DNA from: Persicaria tinctoria
Taxonomy: Eukaryota; Streptophyta; Magnoliopsida; Caryophyllales; Polygonaceae
Direction of reading: 5' to 3'
NCBI GenBank assembly: GCA_037127255.1
Contig: JBANSL010000007.1
Span: forward strand, 63,101,038 to 63,165,037
DNA length: 64,000 bases
Positions 23,401-36,317 of this stretch are shown piece by piece (position 1 is the stretch's first letter; the number at the start of each line of letters is the position of its first letter). The position numbers and the translations under genes were made by a program. A model generated the notes under the pieces. It had not been told where the DNA came from. It searched no databases and saw nothing but the letters and a program-made list of their open reading frames with translations.

Positions 23401-24677
23401 TAAGCATGGAAGACAGGTTCACCAAGCACATAATAAAGGCCACCCTTTTTAACACTCTTCAACACAACTTTACCATTTTTAGACACAGATTTAATCCCAT
23501 TTCGAGTGTTAATGTCATAACCAAGGTCATCAAACATGCTGACAGACAACAAGTTTCTCCTAAGGCCAGGCACCCACCTGACATGTTGGAGTACCCTGAC
23601 CCTCCCATCATGCATCTTAAAAGAAACATTACCAATGCCCTTGATGGATAACATGGAGTGATCACCCAATTTAACAGCACCCTCATCAGACAAATGCAAC
23701 TGATTAAAATGATGTTTATAAGGAGTAACATGCATTGTGCAACCAGAATCCAAAATCCAGGCATCAGAATCAGATATATCAGATATATCACACATGAGAA
23801 GTTCATCGGGGTAAAAAGACCGAGACTCTAAGACAGCAGTGGTACCATTATTGTTTCTAGCATTTCCTTCATCCTTTTTCTTTTTAAAGCATTCAGAAAT
23901 GTAATGACCAAGTCTACCACAATAATGACACTTAACATTGCTCTTATCAATCTTAGGTTTAGTCTCATTAGCCTTAGTTTCTCCAGAGTTTGAGTTGGAA
24001 CCAGAATTAGAAGTAGAAGAATCCTCTTTCTTCTTGTTCTTCTTCTTCTGATTCTTACTCTTACCCTTGGTGAACAAAATATCAGATTTGTTATCCTTAT
24101 CACCCTTTCCCTTAAACACTTTTATAACCTCATTTTTCTGTATGATAGACTCAATAATCCTCTTTTTAGTTAATTCCTCTGTTCCAAATTGAATCACATC
24201 TTTAAAATTATCAAATTGAGATGGCAAAGAGTTCAACAAAATAACAGCTTGATGAGTATCAACAATTTTATCATCACATCTTTCTAACTCTTGAGTCATA
24301 CGAAGATACCTATCCAGATTATCATTCAGAGACACAGAGACATCCATTTTGAAATTAAAGATGCGACACAACAAACTTATCCTAGATGGCAGAGACTTAA
24401 CTTGAAACAAATCAGTAAGACCCTTCCACAGAGATTTAGAAGTGGTAAAGCTTATCACTTGCCTAGCAACTTCATCAGACAAACGAATAATAATCTCAGA
24501 ATGAGCAATTTGATCCATTTCAGCTTTAGCCACAGCATCAAGAGAAGCAGGATAAGTTTCATCAACAGCATACCAACATTTTTCTTTAATAAGAACAGCC
24601 TTCATTTTCAATTGCCACATAGCAAAATCAAAGGTCCCATCAAAGGGCTTAATTCTAACAGAGGATTCAGACATCAC
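20412..24677 (-). CDS. Copia gag-pol polyprotein, 1421 aa
   Basis: Single open frame with all copia parts in order. Gag of the UBN2 type starts near the N-terminus (VRIKPFDGTFDFAMWQLKMK). The zinc knuckle is CHYCGRLGHYISEC at about residue 250. Protease has WILDSGCTMHVTP near 308. The integrase zinc region begins HARLGHIGNRG, with the core Asp in ADLWGP and DNGLEF and the Glu after PQQNGIAERMNRT. Reverse transcriptase contains VDVKTAFLHGE-type DVKTAFLHGELDEKIYMKQP and the catalytic YVDDILI. RNase H has GYVDSDFASNKDNRKST and ALSSTEAEYIA. The length is normal for a full copia polyprotein and no stop or frameshift is present. It copies element RNA to DNA and integrates it. The stop lies 9 bp from the 3' LTR. 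Confidence 0.97.
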   Translation of the reverse strand: MMSESSVRIKPFDGTFDFAMWQLKMKAVLIKEKCWYAVDETYPASLDAVAKAEMDQIAHSEIIIRLSDEVARQVISFTTSKSLWKGLTDLFQVKSLPSRISLLCRIFNFKMDVSVSLNDNLDRYLRMTQELERCDDKIVDTHQAVILLNSLPSQFDNFKDVIQFGTEELTKKRIIESIIQKNEVIKVFKGKGDKDNKSDILFTKGKSKNQKKKNKKKEDSSTSNSGSNSNSGETKANETKPKIDKSNVKCHYCGRLGHYISECFKKKKDEGNARNNNGTTAVLESRSFYPDELLMCDISDISDSDAWILDSGCTMHVTPYKHHFNQLHLSDEGAVKLGDHSMLSIKGIGNVSFKMHDGRVRVLQHVRWVPGLRRNLLSVSMFDDLGYDINTRNGIKSVSKNGKVVLKSVKKGGLYYVLGEPVFHAYNLSPEINACMNLSDTKLWHARLGHIGNRGLHYLFKHGSLNHKPSDLPLCESCVFGKKSRTGFKKSKYVALRQLEYVHADLWGPAQVDTIGGRKYFLSLIDHYSRKVWVYLLRAKSDTFDFFKLWKSKVEGECDFKLKCLRTDNGLEFCNHEFDTFCQQNGIKRHLTVPGTPQQNGIAERMNRTLLEKARCMLISAGMKHSLWGEAVTTASYLTNRSPSAAIGFKTPQELWCGRKPGLAHLRPFGCTAFAHVSDGKLNPRALKCVMLGYPEGVKGYKLLVVQPGGYKVITSRNVTFNENDFHFKNVLTSSVENAGTHEQAGNHFYMPSENENDSGDDGDEFDIGHLPPNHPGASNSQGQSNPNSSTEEHPHVHPHHSGGEVSDSDSDSSSSHSSSSSSSQADNDEFLEFSVSDASSVDASSVDVDTNVDEPPDLTHYQLTRDRSPRVRKPNRKYVNEIEYCVMIAEVLYAYTPELYEHAVKCSHAKSWITAMKEEMDSLQINRTWELVPKPEKARTIDCKWVYKLKDGVGPGDQPRFKARLVAKGFTQREGIDYNDVFAPVVKFKTMRLLLSMSDVYDLEIEQMDVKTAFLHGELDEKIYMKQPKGFIDKNRPDHVCLLKKSIYGLKQSPRQWNLEFDCSMKKIGFVVSKYDPCLYLKDVNTIFPMYVLLYVDDILIICKSRAKISTVKCSLRKFFDMKDLGPAQVILGMRIFRDRAKHLIFLSQKDYLLKVLERFKVLNAKASPIPLGGHLDLTKTKMPLPKEEELRMKSIPYDAAVGSLMYAMICTRPDLAFAISVLSRYMSNPCEKHWLAMKYLLRYVSGTSDYGLVYGKHSSKPDLLGYVDSDFASNKDNRKSTTSYMYTWHGNCISWKTQQQAIVALSSTEAEYIAAVEASKEAIWLQGILREIERKHYVSVLHMDSQSAIYLCKDPVYHERTKHIDVRYHFIRDKVYKRVFLIKKIDGKLNPADFGTKIVTIDKFVFCRDFLHIKDLKAH

Positions 24678-25257
24678 AACAGATCTCAGCAGGCAGAGTC
24701 ACAAAGATAATAGCCGGCAAGGCAACAGAAAGCAAAAAATTAAGGGAAAAGCAACAACAAAAGATAAAGGATATGCAAAGGATCTAGTGAATGCCAAAGC
24801 TTTCACAGATCTGTAACAACAGCAACAGATTTTTTTTTTTTTTGTGTACCTGCAAAACAAAGCAACTTAAGTTAGTAATGCAGGAAATAAACAAGAAAAC
24901 AACTAAAAAATGACTTAGGATCTCCTTTAGAGAAAGGAAACCCAAGCCACTCAAAACCCTAAACTTCAGATCCGACTTAGATCCAAGTTTAGGAGCCTTA
25001 ATCCTTTAGATCCAAGACACAGGAAGTCTAAGATCCGCAAGGAATAGGCAGTGTCAATGTAGGTTTCCCAGAAACCGAAGAGACAGGCCTTGAGACTTTA
25101 GATCTGAGACAGATCGTAGCTCAAGGATCCTTATCCTTTGGATCTAGGATAGATTATCCCAGATCTAAGGAAAACAAAGCGTCAAGACTTTAGATCTGAG
25201 TTTTTCGACACAGAAAGTAGTCGGAAACTCAAATCGTAGCTTGAAAAACTCGACACA

Positions 25258-25269
25258 GCTCTGATACCA
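25258..25269 (-). other. Copia primer binding site (tRNA-iMet)
   Basis: TGGTATCAGAGC three bases inside the 5' LTR. Confidence 0.9.
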
Positions 25270-25272
25270 GTT

Positions 25273-25851
25273 TGAAAACACAAACGAAGCAACAAAACAA
25301 CAGAATCAACAGTATATATTCAAATATATGTGCGAGAATGAATACAAAACTTAGGCCTCAACTGGAACGCTCAAGAAACGCAAAGTAAGAACGAGAAAGG
25401 CAAAGAGAAACCAAGAATCTATGTGTTTGAGGAGACAACCAGTAGAGATCCAACTAGGGCATAAGCAAAACATCCAATGATGTTTTGCACCAACGATTTC
25501 CAATGAAAACGTCTTGGAATCTCAGTGTCTCAGGCTCTTTGGATTGAACGGGAGCTCTATCAAGAGGCTCTGTCAAGGCATCTCACCCAAGGGCAAGGAA
25601 ACCACAAATGGTTGCCAAGGAGACAAAGCAAGAGGGAGAGCTAACCCTAGAACAATCTGAACAGAACCGTAAAAAACCCTAGCTCCAGCAAGAAGCAACA
25701 TATATAAGGCAAAGGAGAATGGGCCAGTCGTTGCCTTCTCAGGATTGGGCCTTGAAGAGCCCAATTCTGGTTGCAACACATAAGGTCCAAAGTTCTCAAA
25801 GCCCAACAAAAATAAAGAACAGAAAACTTAAGGATTATACACAAAGAGACA
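25273..25851 (-). repeat. Copia 5' LTR
   Basis: 579 bp, starting TGTCTCTTTG on the minus strand; contains a tatataa-like motif (around 25699 on the plus strand) compatible with a promoter. Confidence 0.9.
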
Positions 25852-26570
25852 AAGTCTCTACACCATCATATGAGTCCCATCTAGGGTCGGGGCACTAACT
25901 TCGGGTAAATGGGCACCACCGTTTTAGGTTGATGACACAAATGTTGCTCAGTATCACCTATTTGGCAGCATAGATGCTAATGCAGACGATCCAAGCAACA
26001 TATCAGCATACGAGTCCCATCAGCTAATACCCTATATGCAGTTTGGTTTCAGACAGGAATATGATACCTACATTGCTGGTACACTAATTGGCGCAAGACT
26101 CCTAGAGCTATTTAAAAAAAAAAATATTTTAAGGGTTAATATATTAAACTTGAAATGGAATATTTACATGTAGGTTGCGTTAAGGCCTAGATAGGGCCGT
26201 GAGCAGGACTCATCAAAATCGTGGGATCCTTTTTTAAGGGATCCCAATCCAATAAGGTGTGTTGAACACTAGGTTCGGTGCGACTCCTATCTCTTCAAGC
26301 CATAGCTATCAGAAGTCGGACCCGCACCCTAAGGTTGTGAAAGACTAAGACCCCCTTTGGCTCGGCCATCAAGGGTCTTATCCTAGCACAACCTTAGCAC
26401 ACCTAGAAGCCATCCAATATACCCAATGTTTCTATGGTGTGTTTACAAAAAATGAGGGCATCCATAATGTAGCCGGGGCCTCTAAGCAAAAATTAGCCTA
26501 CTTATAACATTGTGAGAGTATTTCCTTAGGCTTCTTGTCTCTTAGTTTATGCTTCCATTGGTCTCTGCTC
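25852..26570. other. Unassigned stretch between copia LTR and LINE fragment
   Basis: Contains one coding-like open stretch on + at about 25930-26150 (with QYHLFGSIDANADDPSN) that I cannot assign. It could be captured exon sequence or internal sequence of the older LTR element. The rest shows nothing recognisable. Confidence 0.35.
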
Positions 26571-27263
26571 TTATGTGTTTGATGAGGTTTCCCCAAGGCT
26601 AGGCATGAGTCCTTGTTGTAGGGTATCAGCTGTTGTGAATTGCAGGGAATAGTTGTGGCTGAGCATTCTATACACATGAATCTTGATCTGGTTGGTGACT
26701 ACCTCAAGACTCTTGCTGATGTTTTCAAAAGCTTTTTCATTGCGAGCTTTCCATACATAATATATTGTAGCAGCGAGGGAGATTCTTTTAGCCTTTGATT
26801 GCCAGCTCCTACCACGTGCTTCCTTCTTCATCCATTTTAGGCCACTCCTTAGGGAAGACATTCCTCTCCAGATGCCCAACCAACACTTAACCTGGGACCA
26901 TACAATAGAGGAGAAGTTAGAAGCAAAAAATAAGTGTTCATGCGTCTCAATTGCTTGGTTACAGAAGTGACAATTAAGATTAACTTCCCTCGTCTTGATG
27001 AGATCATTACTAGCAAGCTTCCTCTTAGCTGCAAGCCACAGAATAAAGGAATGTTTGGGGAGTATAGCATTATCCCACACCACTGAGCTCCATGGTGGTT
27101 TGGGCCCTTTTCTTCTGAAATGTTCATATGCATCTTTGACAATGTATTTTCCACCTTGTACCCGTGTTTGTAAGAGCTGGGAGGCTCCTAGAGCTAATAC
27201 ATTGATGGGATGCTGATGAAGAAGGCTACTGTATCCATCTCTTAAGAGTAGCCTTGAGGACAA
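26571..27263 (-). pseudogene. LINE (L1-type) 3' fragment with zf-RVT domain
   Basis: 230 codons resembling the zinc-binding domain that follows reverse transcriptase in plant L1-type elements. Seen are GGKYIVKDAYEHFRRKGPK, WDNAILPKHSFILWLA, the Cys/His cluster CHFCNQAIETHEHLFF, and the tail YYVWKARNEKAF. No reverse transcriptase or endonuclease is attached, so it is a 5'-truncated copy. It sits just inside the older right LTR and in opposite orientation to it. Confidence 0.8.
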
Positions 27264-27288
27264 GGCTTTATTAAGGAGGGTGGCATTT

Positions 27289-27600
27289 TGAAAGGAAATA
27301 GAGAAGTATCTACAGTCTAAATTCTGTTATGGTGTCATATGGGCTACAGGAGAGAGATGCTAAGGTCACTTGCAGGTGACTCTCAGTATATCACCGAGAG
27401 CTTGGATATAAATAGGCTAGGGGTGTCAGTTAAGGCTTCTGTAGTTATCTTTCTTGTAATTGGCTTTTTCCATCTAAGGGACAACTTACTGAGTTACTGC
27501 TGGTAGACAGTTGATAGAGAATACTCCATTTGGTTGATCTTCTTCAACGTCTAGCTCTCTTATCTCCTGGTTTGTGTGTGTTTTATCTTGTTCATGTGTG
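27289..27600 (+). repeat. Older LTR, right copy
   Basis: Starts TGAAAGGAAATAGA like 18853 and shares its TATA-like gatataaatagg. Preceded by a purine-rich aaggagggtgg that could be the polypurine tract. The end is approximate. After it the sequence returns to SDA1 intron. Confidence 0.65.
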
Positions 27601-29942
27601 CTGTCTTTTTTTATTCCCAATCTTAACTATCAAAAACCGAAGCGCGAAATTAAGAAATGTAAGTTTTCCTACCATTGTGATTTTTACTAGGTTCCACCTG
27701 ATGCAGTTGACCCTCTATTCAAGCAGATTGTTAACCAGTTTGTAAATGACCGGTCACGGCCCTTTTCTATTTAATAAAGATGCCTGTTTATTGTGATCTC
27801 GTCTTTTGACTTCTTCTCTGTTTCCTATCCAGGTAATTGCCGTTGGATTGAAAGTGGTTAGAGAGATTTGCTTGTGTATTCCTCTGGTATTTAGTTCCCC
27901 TTCCTCTTGTCTTCTAGGTGTATAAAATGAAGGATATGTAGTGAAGAAATGTGAAATGGGTCACACTATATACTCTAAATTAATGCTTGGTAGTGTTCAT
28001 AGCTAACCTTTTATCTGATGTGCCTTTAATGTAACTGATATATATATGTTGGTAATCAGTTGATGACAGGATTTGCTGCAAGACCTTGTGCTGTACAAGA
28101 AAGAAAAAGAAAAGGCGGTTTCCAGTCTGGGCTTTGTCCATCTTGTTTTAATATTTTTTGCACTGCCAACTGAAAGGATTGTATATTGTTAGATCTGCCC
28201 ATCACTGTTGATTAAAAAAGATCGTGGACGTCCTATGAATCCAACAGCTAGCTAAAGCATTTGGAGAAGTGGACATTGCAAGCAATGTCCCTAGTATTGA
28301 ATTATTACAGGATACTGGTAATGACAGTGATGAGAATGATGATTCTGTTGAAGGCATAGACAGTGAAAATGACATGGAAGACTTTGCTGCTAGCAGCTCA
28401 GAGGAAGACGATGAAAACTTTGAACTTACTCTTGATTCACATTCCGCTCAGAGTGGAGAACTGGCAGTAAGGGATGAAGATGAGGACCCTGATGAAGATG
28501 AAATTAATAGTGGTTATGATGACAATGCAAGTGATTTTGATGGCAGTGATGACGAGGAAGAGATGAAGTTGCATGGCTCCCAAGACAGTGGACGAAAGAT
28601 TTTAAAACAATCTAATTCAAAGAAGAGGAAGGCGTCTGATTTCGATGGACAGTTGAATGTTGCTGATAAGAGCCTAAGAGCTCTTAAGAAATTGGCTTCA
28701 GCTAAGATGGTTAATGACCCGGTAGACTCAGAAGATTGTATCCTTTCAAATGAGGAGTTCAGGCGGATCAGAGAATTAAAGGTAGCTTGTTTGTCTCCTA
28801 TAAAACGACGAGTTACCTTTGCTTTGTCATAACAAGCAAATAGTGTCGAAGAAATGCTATTTATCTTTGTGTGAAATATATACCTTGGCGGCTTGGCCAT
28901 CTTCATCCTTTTTTCTGCCAACTTATTTATTGTTTTCAAACAGGCAAAAGCAGATGCAAGGGCTGCTTTGTCACATCATGGTTTGCTGAAAAAAGGCTCA
29001 GATTCTAAACCAAGAGCTCTGAAGATTCCAAATGCTGATGAATTAACTCTCAAGCGTGTGGATCCTGCTCAACTTGAGGCATGTGCTCTCTCTCACTTGC
29101 CTTATGTATTGTCTATATTTAGTTACTCGCAGCATTAGTTTATTACTTTTTTTTATTATTTCGTGATTGGTGACGAAGAATGGTTAGTCTCTTTTCCAAG
29201 GAAGGTTAGTTTATCGTGTTAAATCAAATACAAGAAAAGCTACTTTCGGTAGGTCCTGTTCCTTGTATGGATGGTCCACCTCGACAATCATGCAGTATAT
29301 GTAAATCGGTTTTAGTCTTCAAATGATGTATGTATTTGCAAAGATGAAGAAAGCTAGATTATTGAAAAAACTGAAAGTCTGATAGAAAAACTATTTACAC
29401 AACAAAACACAATAATTAATGATAAAAATTACAGAAATATCAGATGGAGATATAATTGGATGGAATACCATCTGACCAAAATGATAAATTCCAATGTTCT
29501 TTTGTTCCACCCTGAACCAGTAGTGCTTTATGTTTTATTGCAAACCCTTGAAAATGCTATAGAACTATGACTTCAATTGGATAATGTATCACTTTTGTTT
29601 GTATCCTTGTTAATTATTCGGGTAGAGGTGGAAAGTGCTTTGGAAAATAAATACTCTTATGAGATGCATCAACCAGATATAAGGCTTGGTATTTGTTTAT
29701 CGTATAAATGTCATTGATATGATAAGTTTTTGATATTGATCTCTCTGATGGGTTTGAGCAGAAGGGCGGTATGAGTAACAAACAGAAAGAGCACAAGAAG
29801 TTCATGCCTATTGCGGCAAGAAGAGGAAACAATGCATCGCCTCTAAACAGTTCCGTGGAAAGAAGGCATGGAAGTGATTTGATACTTGTTACATTATCGT
29901 CAGCAACAATCACTTTTTATTCAAGTGTAACGGCAATTTAGT

Positions 29943-31290
<1,348 letters not shown>

Positions 31291-31732
31291 ACAAAGCCCA
31301 AACAAGAGGTTTGAAATGGGTAGGATTTTAAGTCAATTTCATAGTAGGTCACAGCACTCATCGGATTGATACGTCTATATCAGTATTTGGCACTTGGGAG
31401 GTGCAGATTATTCAATACCACGTACCAATGACCTTAAAAAAACAGACAAAATTTTGTAATCCAGCCAAAAGGAAAAGAAAAAATGGAGAAACGGGTCGAA
31501 TAGTTATCTTCCAACTACTCATGGTGATGCCGTGATGGTACTATATGTTATTAGAAGGATATAATCATACAACAACGCTACTTTCAGTACCGAAAAATCG
31601 ACAACTTATGAGAAGGATCATAAGTTTAGAAGGGCAAAATTTTCCAGTAAAATCCAGGCAAACATATCAAGGAGTGTTAATTATAAACTGTCCTGGAAAA
31701 GGAGTTTATTCCTCAAGTGGTCTTCAACTTGG

Positions 31733-34700
31733 CTGATGATGAAGGTCACAAAGAGATCCAACTGCATAGGCAAAAGATGTTCAAATGTCAGATACACAGA
31801 TGAGTGTGGAAGAAACATGTGAGATTTGTGGATTGCCTGCAGATTCCTAACCTTGAGCCAGAAAAGAGCATAGAGACCGAGAACAGCAGCAATGCCGACA
31901 TGGAAGAGAATGGCAAATATTGCAGGCGCGCCTGAGGAGGGGAAGTTCTTGATGTTTACCCCCAAGCCGTACGAGCTGTAGTAAACAAGATGTGTCAATC
32001 AGCATATGGGAAGAGGTACAAAAAATAGAGGCACGGGAACAGAAGATTGCATCACAGATATGGATAAAGAAACTAAACGTCATGTATTGTTGTCTACAAA
32101 TCTCGAAGATATGGTAACAATATTATGATAAAGCTACTATTATGCTTCCCTAACCTCTTGCTGAGATATGCTAAACTATACGGAGTATTACTAATGGTGA
32201 TATATAGTTATTAATGGAAATTTGTCAATTTAAGAAACCATCCAATCCAGAAAGCAAAAGACACAGAAAGACATAGATCTTCATGCAGAAAGTATGTTCT
32301 TTTAAAAAGGTTCAATTAAAATGTATAATTGTATTCACCCCAACCAAGAATCCCACGAGTGGAAGAAGGACAAGACCCAAGAAAACACGAGACAGGTTGT
32401 TGGATGGTCGCTTTTCTGGTGACCGGAAAATATGTGTTATCTCTGCTTTAGGCCCAAATCTAGAGGAGGGATCAACTGGTGAGGGAGGTGGACGAGTTGC
32501 CTTTTCAGGTGCTTCAGGCAATTCAAGATCAAAATGGCCAACTGACCACAAGAATGAATTCTCCTGATAACAATTTAGAACAGAGCATGCAACGGGCCAG
32601 TGAAATACAACATGAATATTTAACACATTTTGCAGGTAATATATTGTATTTTATGTTTACAATCTGGAAATGGAACAAGAAGTTTCATCTCTTACCATGA
32701 CAGCATCACCAACTGATAGTTCAATATCATATTTACCAGAGAGATAATATAGCTTCTCAACTAGTCCAAGGAAATCCTGTGAGAGAATAAGGCAACTTTG
32801 ATAAGCAAATAGATATAAAAATTCACACTAACTGGCCTCGCGAAGGTTGAAATGCCCAAAATTTATCATGCCAGGATCTGAAATATTAAATAACCAAGGG
32901 GATCAAAAGCAACTTAACTAGTATGATCTCAAATTGCTTTCAAGAGTTCCCCACCACAAATTAATGCTCTAGTGTTGACTCATGCCTCAGTTTGAGTGTT
33001 GCCTGTAGGAAACAAGTATTATCCTTCATTAGCTCAAAGTAAGACAACATTAGTATGAAATCTGATAATGCTAACTGGGTTCCAATAATTTCACAAAGGC
33101 ATAAAATTTAAAAGCAGACCTGGTGGGGTTTAAATTGCCAAAGGGGAGTAGACAACTGGAATGATAAGCGCAGCTTTTGTTGATGATTAGCCGACAAAGA
33201 AACAGAATTTTTACATGCTATATGCCCCTATCCAATCTGAACAGGACGAGTCAACATTTGTTTCTGCTAATGACACAACCCCAGCTAGTGTTTCAAGTGC
33301 CATTCCTGCAAGAAATATAAACAAGCTCAGGAGATGAATAAAGCACAACATGGATACATAGTTAAATAAGCACAAAAGCTGGTATAAATACAAACATAGC
33401 CAGTCCATATATGGCCTATGCAATTAGGTATCAAAAGGTAAACATGAAGCCCATTAAAGGAAAAATGGAAAATTTGTATTGCAATGATGATAATGGTGGT
33501 CAAATTCAATCACCCGCATCAAGAGTACTAGTCTTTGGATTAGTTGAGTTGTATCGCCATCTGCCATCACTTTGACTGAGGGACTACAGAAAGGAGGGGA
33601 AAGGAAAAAAAAAGGTTAATGTGCATAAGTATTCATACAAATATTTTCTCGTTACAAACTCATATCAGAAACTGAAACTATATAATTTCAGAGACTGAGG
33701 TAAATGCAAAACCTTGATTGAACGAAAAATAGTATCAGCGTCACTGAGCTTGACATCAACTCCGGCAGCCTGATCAAGACAGCCCAGAAGCAAGCATACA
33801 AAATTAGGAATGAAAGTACTACCAAGCAAGAAAACAAATACTGTTAAAAAAAAGAAGAAAAAGGACGAAAGCAGTTAGATTTATTGTCTGCTGCACCACA
33901 TACCTTTATCAGAACCAAGCTACCAATTGTGTACTCCGTAGTAATTATCAGACAATGAGCTTGAATCGCTTATGGTAGTTTGAAGCTTTGAAGTTACTCC
34001 CTTCAAGAGGAAAGGGGAATAAGTCAATTATTATGATAAAAAAAAAATGCACCATTTCCTTTTGGGAAAACAAGAGGGGAAACAGAAGAGTAGAAAAGTC
34101 AGCACAGGTTTCAACGTAGAATGCAGACTACCTTAAGATTCTCGGCATCAATCTTGCACTTTAGGATTTGATTACATTTCAGAGCATAGAACACGTCCTT
34201 AAAAGCAGATGATGATTGAAGATTATCAATGACTTGTGTGCAGGTGGAAGAACTTAAATCAAGACCTTTTTGAATTTTAAGAATCTCAAATGATCTTAGG
34301 GCTTTATATGCTTCTTCAAGGCTGCAAAAATAACAAAATCACACAATTTAGTTTCATAGTGCAATCCAATCAGCAACTGAAGAAGAACAACGTTAAATGA
34401 AGACACATGGATTTCTAAGAAGTAGCACGGCGTCCCTGAAATTGCCTAATCAACATTGGATTGGAGTTGGTTGAATGGGGTTGCTAGTGAATAGGATACA
34501 AACCCCTAAAAGTTTAGTGTTTATTTTTAATTATCGCGGTTTGTGTCCTCTGCTGGAAATTTTAGGTCTCTCTTCTCTCTATTTATCATGATTCATCTCC
34601 CTTCTCTCTATTGACGATGATACACCATAATCACATGAGTTCTATCCTTTCACTTTTCAATTCGGCACAACTACATTTCATGAAGCCCATACTAGATTCC

Positions 34701-35409
34701 TTGACTTAACAATAAAATTGTAACAGGATTTCAAATTCATGATCTTCCCTTCTATGAACCCATTCATAAATTTTTAGGCACATCAGTCCAACATTTCCAT
34801 TGTTATCAAGTTTCCCATATCCTAAACTCCTTTTCCATTTGCCTTAGCTACCTTCACGGGACACTCACGTTTTGATCAAAACACTAGACAAAAAAGATAG
34901 CAACAGACTTAAATATAAAGAGTTTGACTTTGAATCAAAACTGAAGAGAGCACTGAGCAGGAAAACTAGCAGCAACCATCACTTTTTAGATGCAGGTTTC
35001 ATTTCCCCTATGACCAAATAAGCCATCAATTCACTAGTCATTGCTCCAATTCGTTCATCTACGCAAAAACAATACCAACGGAGCATTTCAGAGATCAAAT
35101 TTGCCCCGACTGATTACAAGGCTCCAGTTGGTAGCATGAAACCACCTCACAAGACCAACACATCTCAAACACCGCATTAAACAAAACAACAAGAAACATT
35201 TATGAAACAGACTCGAAATTAGTCAAACAAAACGCGAGAAACATTAAGCCTAGGGTTTAAGGGGTGCATTCGAGTTGACCTTGCGAAAGATCCATCGACA
35301 GGTGCGAAGATCTGTTGAGCAGCAGATCGGTGCGAATCGGAGAATCGTGCAGCGGATGGGGAAGAACGATGAGAGAGAAAACTAGGGATTTTGCGAGGGC
35401 CGATTCCAT
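31733..35409 (-). pseudogene. HAP6: Ribophorin II (OST subunit 2, HAP6-like), decayed
   Basis: Pieces in order on the minus strand: 35409-35280 (signal-like start, then SDSHRSAAQQIFAPVDGSF in another frame), 34321-34132 ([14 protein letters not shown]), ~34000-33904, 33769-33713 (AAGVDVKLSDADTIFRSIK), 33583-33514 (LSQSDGRWRYNSTNP), 33305-~33245 (MALETLAGVVSLAE), 32776-32696 ([20 protein letters not shown]), 32563-32339 (LPEAPEKATRPPPSPVD, FLGLVLLPLVGFLVG), 31975-31852 ([17 protein letters not shown]), 31761-~31733. The family is an ER membrane subunit of the N-glycosylation enzyme. Broken by a frameshift in exon 1, an extra ggag near 33934 (on +) that shifts frame, loss of several hundred codons between 33245 and 32776, and a missing C-terminus after LDLFVT. 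Confidence 0.9.
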
Positions 35410-35940
35410 GGGCAGTTTTCGCACTCCCTCGACTTTGGGCATGCGTGACAAACCGTACAGCCTGACATAGTTACCGTCGGACTCAATAACGGCCGAAAAT
35501 TCAAATTTTCTGAACGTTAGGACGGGTCTGACAAACCTCACAAAATCCGGTCTAGCTAAATTGGGGTCTTCTCCGACGACGGAAACCGTCCTCTGACTCC
35601 GGTTCCGGACTCTTCTTGATCCCCCAGCCTCACCTCCTTAAAATCTTCCTTCCATTTGTAGACTCCCCTGCAGAAACCTTGACCAACTGAAAATGTCGAA
35701 TGAACAGTGACTAGGAATCTTGTTGCGAATGGGAAGGTCCCCGTAAAGGCTTCGTCTCTAAAATTGATCCTTCCTCCATCTTTGTCATCTGGTTAAGCCC
35801 CTAAATCCATACGAATTTGATGTTTGGAGAATCATTCGAAAAACGCCCAAATTGTTAGGGTTTACAATGAAGAAGCCCTAAGGAACCCATCTTTTCTATC
35901 TCTTTTCTCAAATTAATCCCTTCTCTTAGCTCCCCACAAC
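35410..35940. other. Former promoter side of the HAP6 pseudogene
   Basis: No gene. About 60 bp near 35880-35940 (cttttctatctcttt ... cccttctcttagctc) reappears, diverged, at about 44115-44170. Confidence 0.4.
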
Positions 35941-36200
35941 TAGAGCTGGCAATACCCAGCCCAACTCGAGAAAATCGATCCGATTGATCCGACCCAAACC
36001 CGTTCGACACCCGAATAATTGAACAAAAAGTTTGTATACGATACTGACCGACCCAATCCGAGTTAAGCCCGAACCCGAAAGCAATCCGGGTGTACCAACC
36101 CGAAATCAACTCAAACCCGAAATTGCCTGACCCGAATATATCCGTAACCCGAAATTACCGGACCCGATTATACCCGACACTCGAAATAACTCAAACCCAA
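35941..36200. repeat. Degenerate ACCCGA-type repeat tract, second copy
   Basis: Begins tagagctggcaatacc and continues as irregular acccga/aacccg units. Related to 2040-2335 in opposite orientation. Confidence 0.55.
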
Positions 36201-36317
36201 TTATATCCGAAACTAACAAAAATCTTATCGTTCTCCCTAAAATACTCAAAACAACATAAGTATTTGATTACTTAATAATGGATGGTAATATTATCATTCA
36301 TATAGTATAATTAAATA

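Larger units (their letters stand above)
19825..25851 (-). mobile_element. Complete Ty1/copia retrotransposon, apparently intact
   Basis: Two 579-bp LTRs (25273-25851 as 5' and 19825-20403 as 3'), both TG...CA, of equal length and encoding identical fortuitous ORFs. They are essentially identical, implying recent insertion. A tRNA-iMet primer site and one uninterrupted gag-pol frame of 1421 codons are present. The five bases outside each LTR (ccgtt at left, aagtc at right) do not match, so no target duplication is seen. Confidence 0.95.
7682..29877 (+). pseudogene. SDA1: SDA1 homologue, decayed, introns full of transposons
   Basis: SDA1 proteins are nuclear factors for 60S ribosome assembly and export. 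Exon pieces follow family order: 7682-8094 (SKMKIDPEGYEAEL), 8732-~8930 (LFMELQTLGDKNLRTLAF), 8994-9118, 9182-9323 (LLDYEKIEDD), 12173-12226 (GFAEKLFSRLQTCNERF), 12504-12599, 12681-12738, 27690-27762, 27833-27886, 28060-~28126, ~28192-28781 (acidic domain), 28944-~29083, 29762-29877 (ends KQFRGKKAWK-stop). Lesions: a stop where Q is expected (about 7850), a CT microsatellite replacing about ten codons (7965-8000), a stop in place of Asp right after QLA (8008), a 2-nt loss in the 12681 exon, frameshifts near 28068 and 28255, and another in the last exon. The Lys-rich exon expected between 9323 and 12173 and the exon before the last one are absent. It cannot encode full-length SDA1; a functional copy is presumably elsewhere. 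Confidence 0.92.

Noticed and set aside
27247..27288. LEDKALLRRVAF as a gypsy pol end before the right old LTR
   Set aside because: It overlaps the opposite-strand LINE frame and no other gypsy motif is present, so the match may be chance; I keep only the LTR call.
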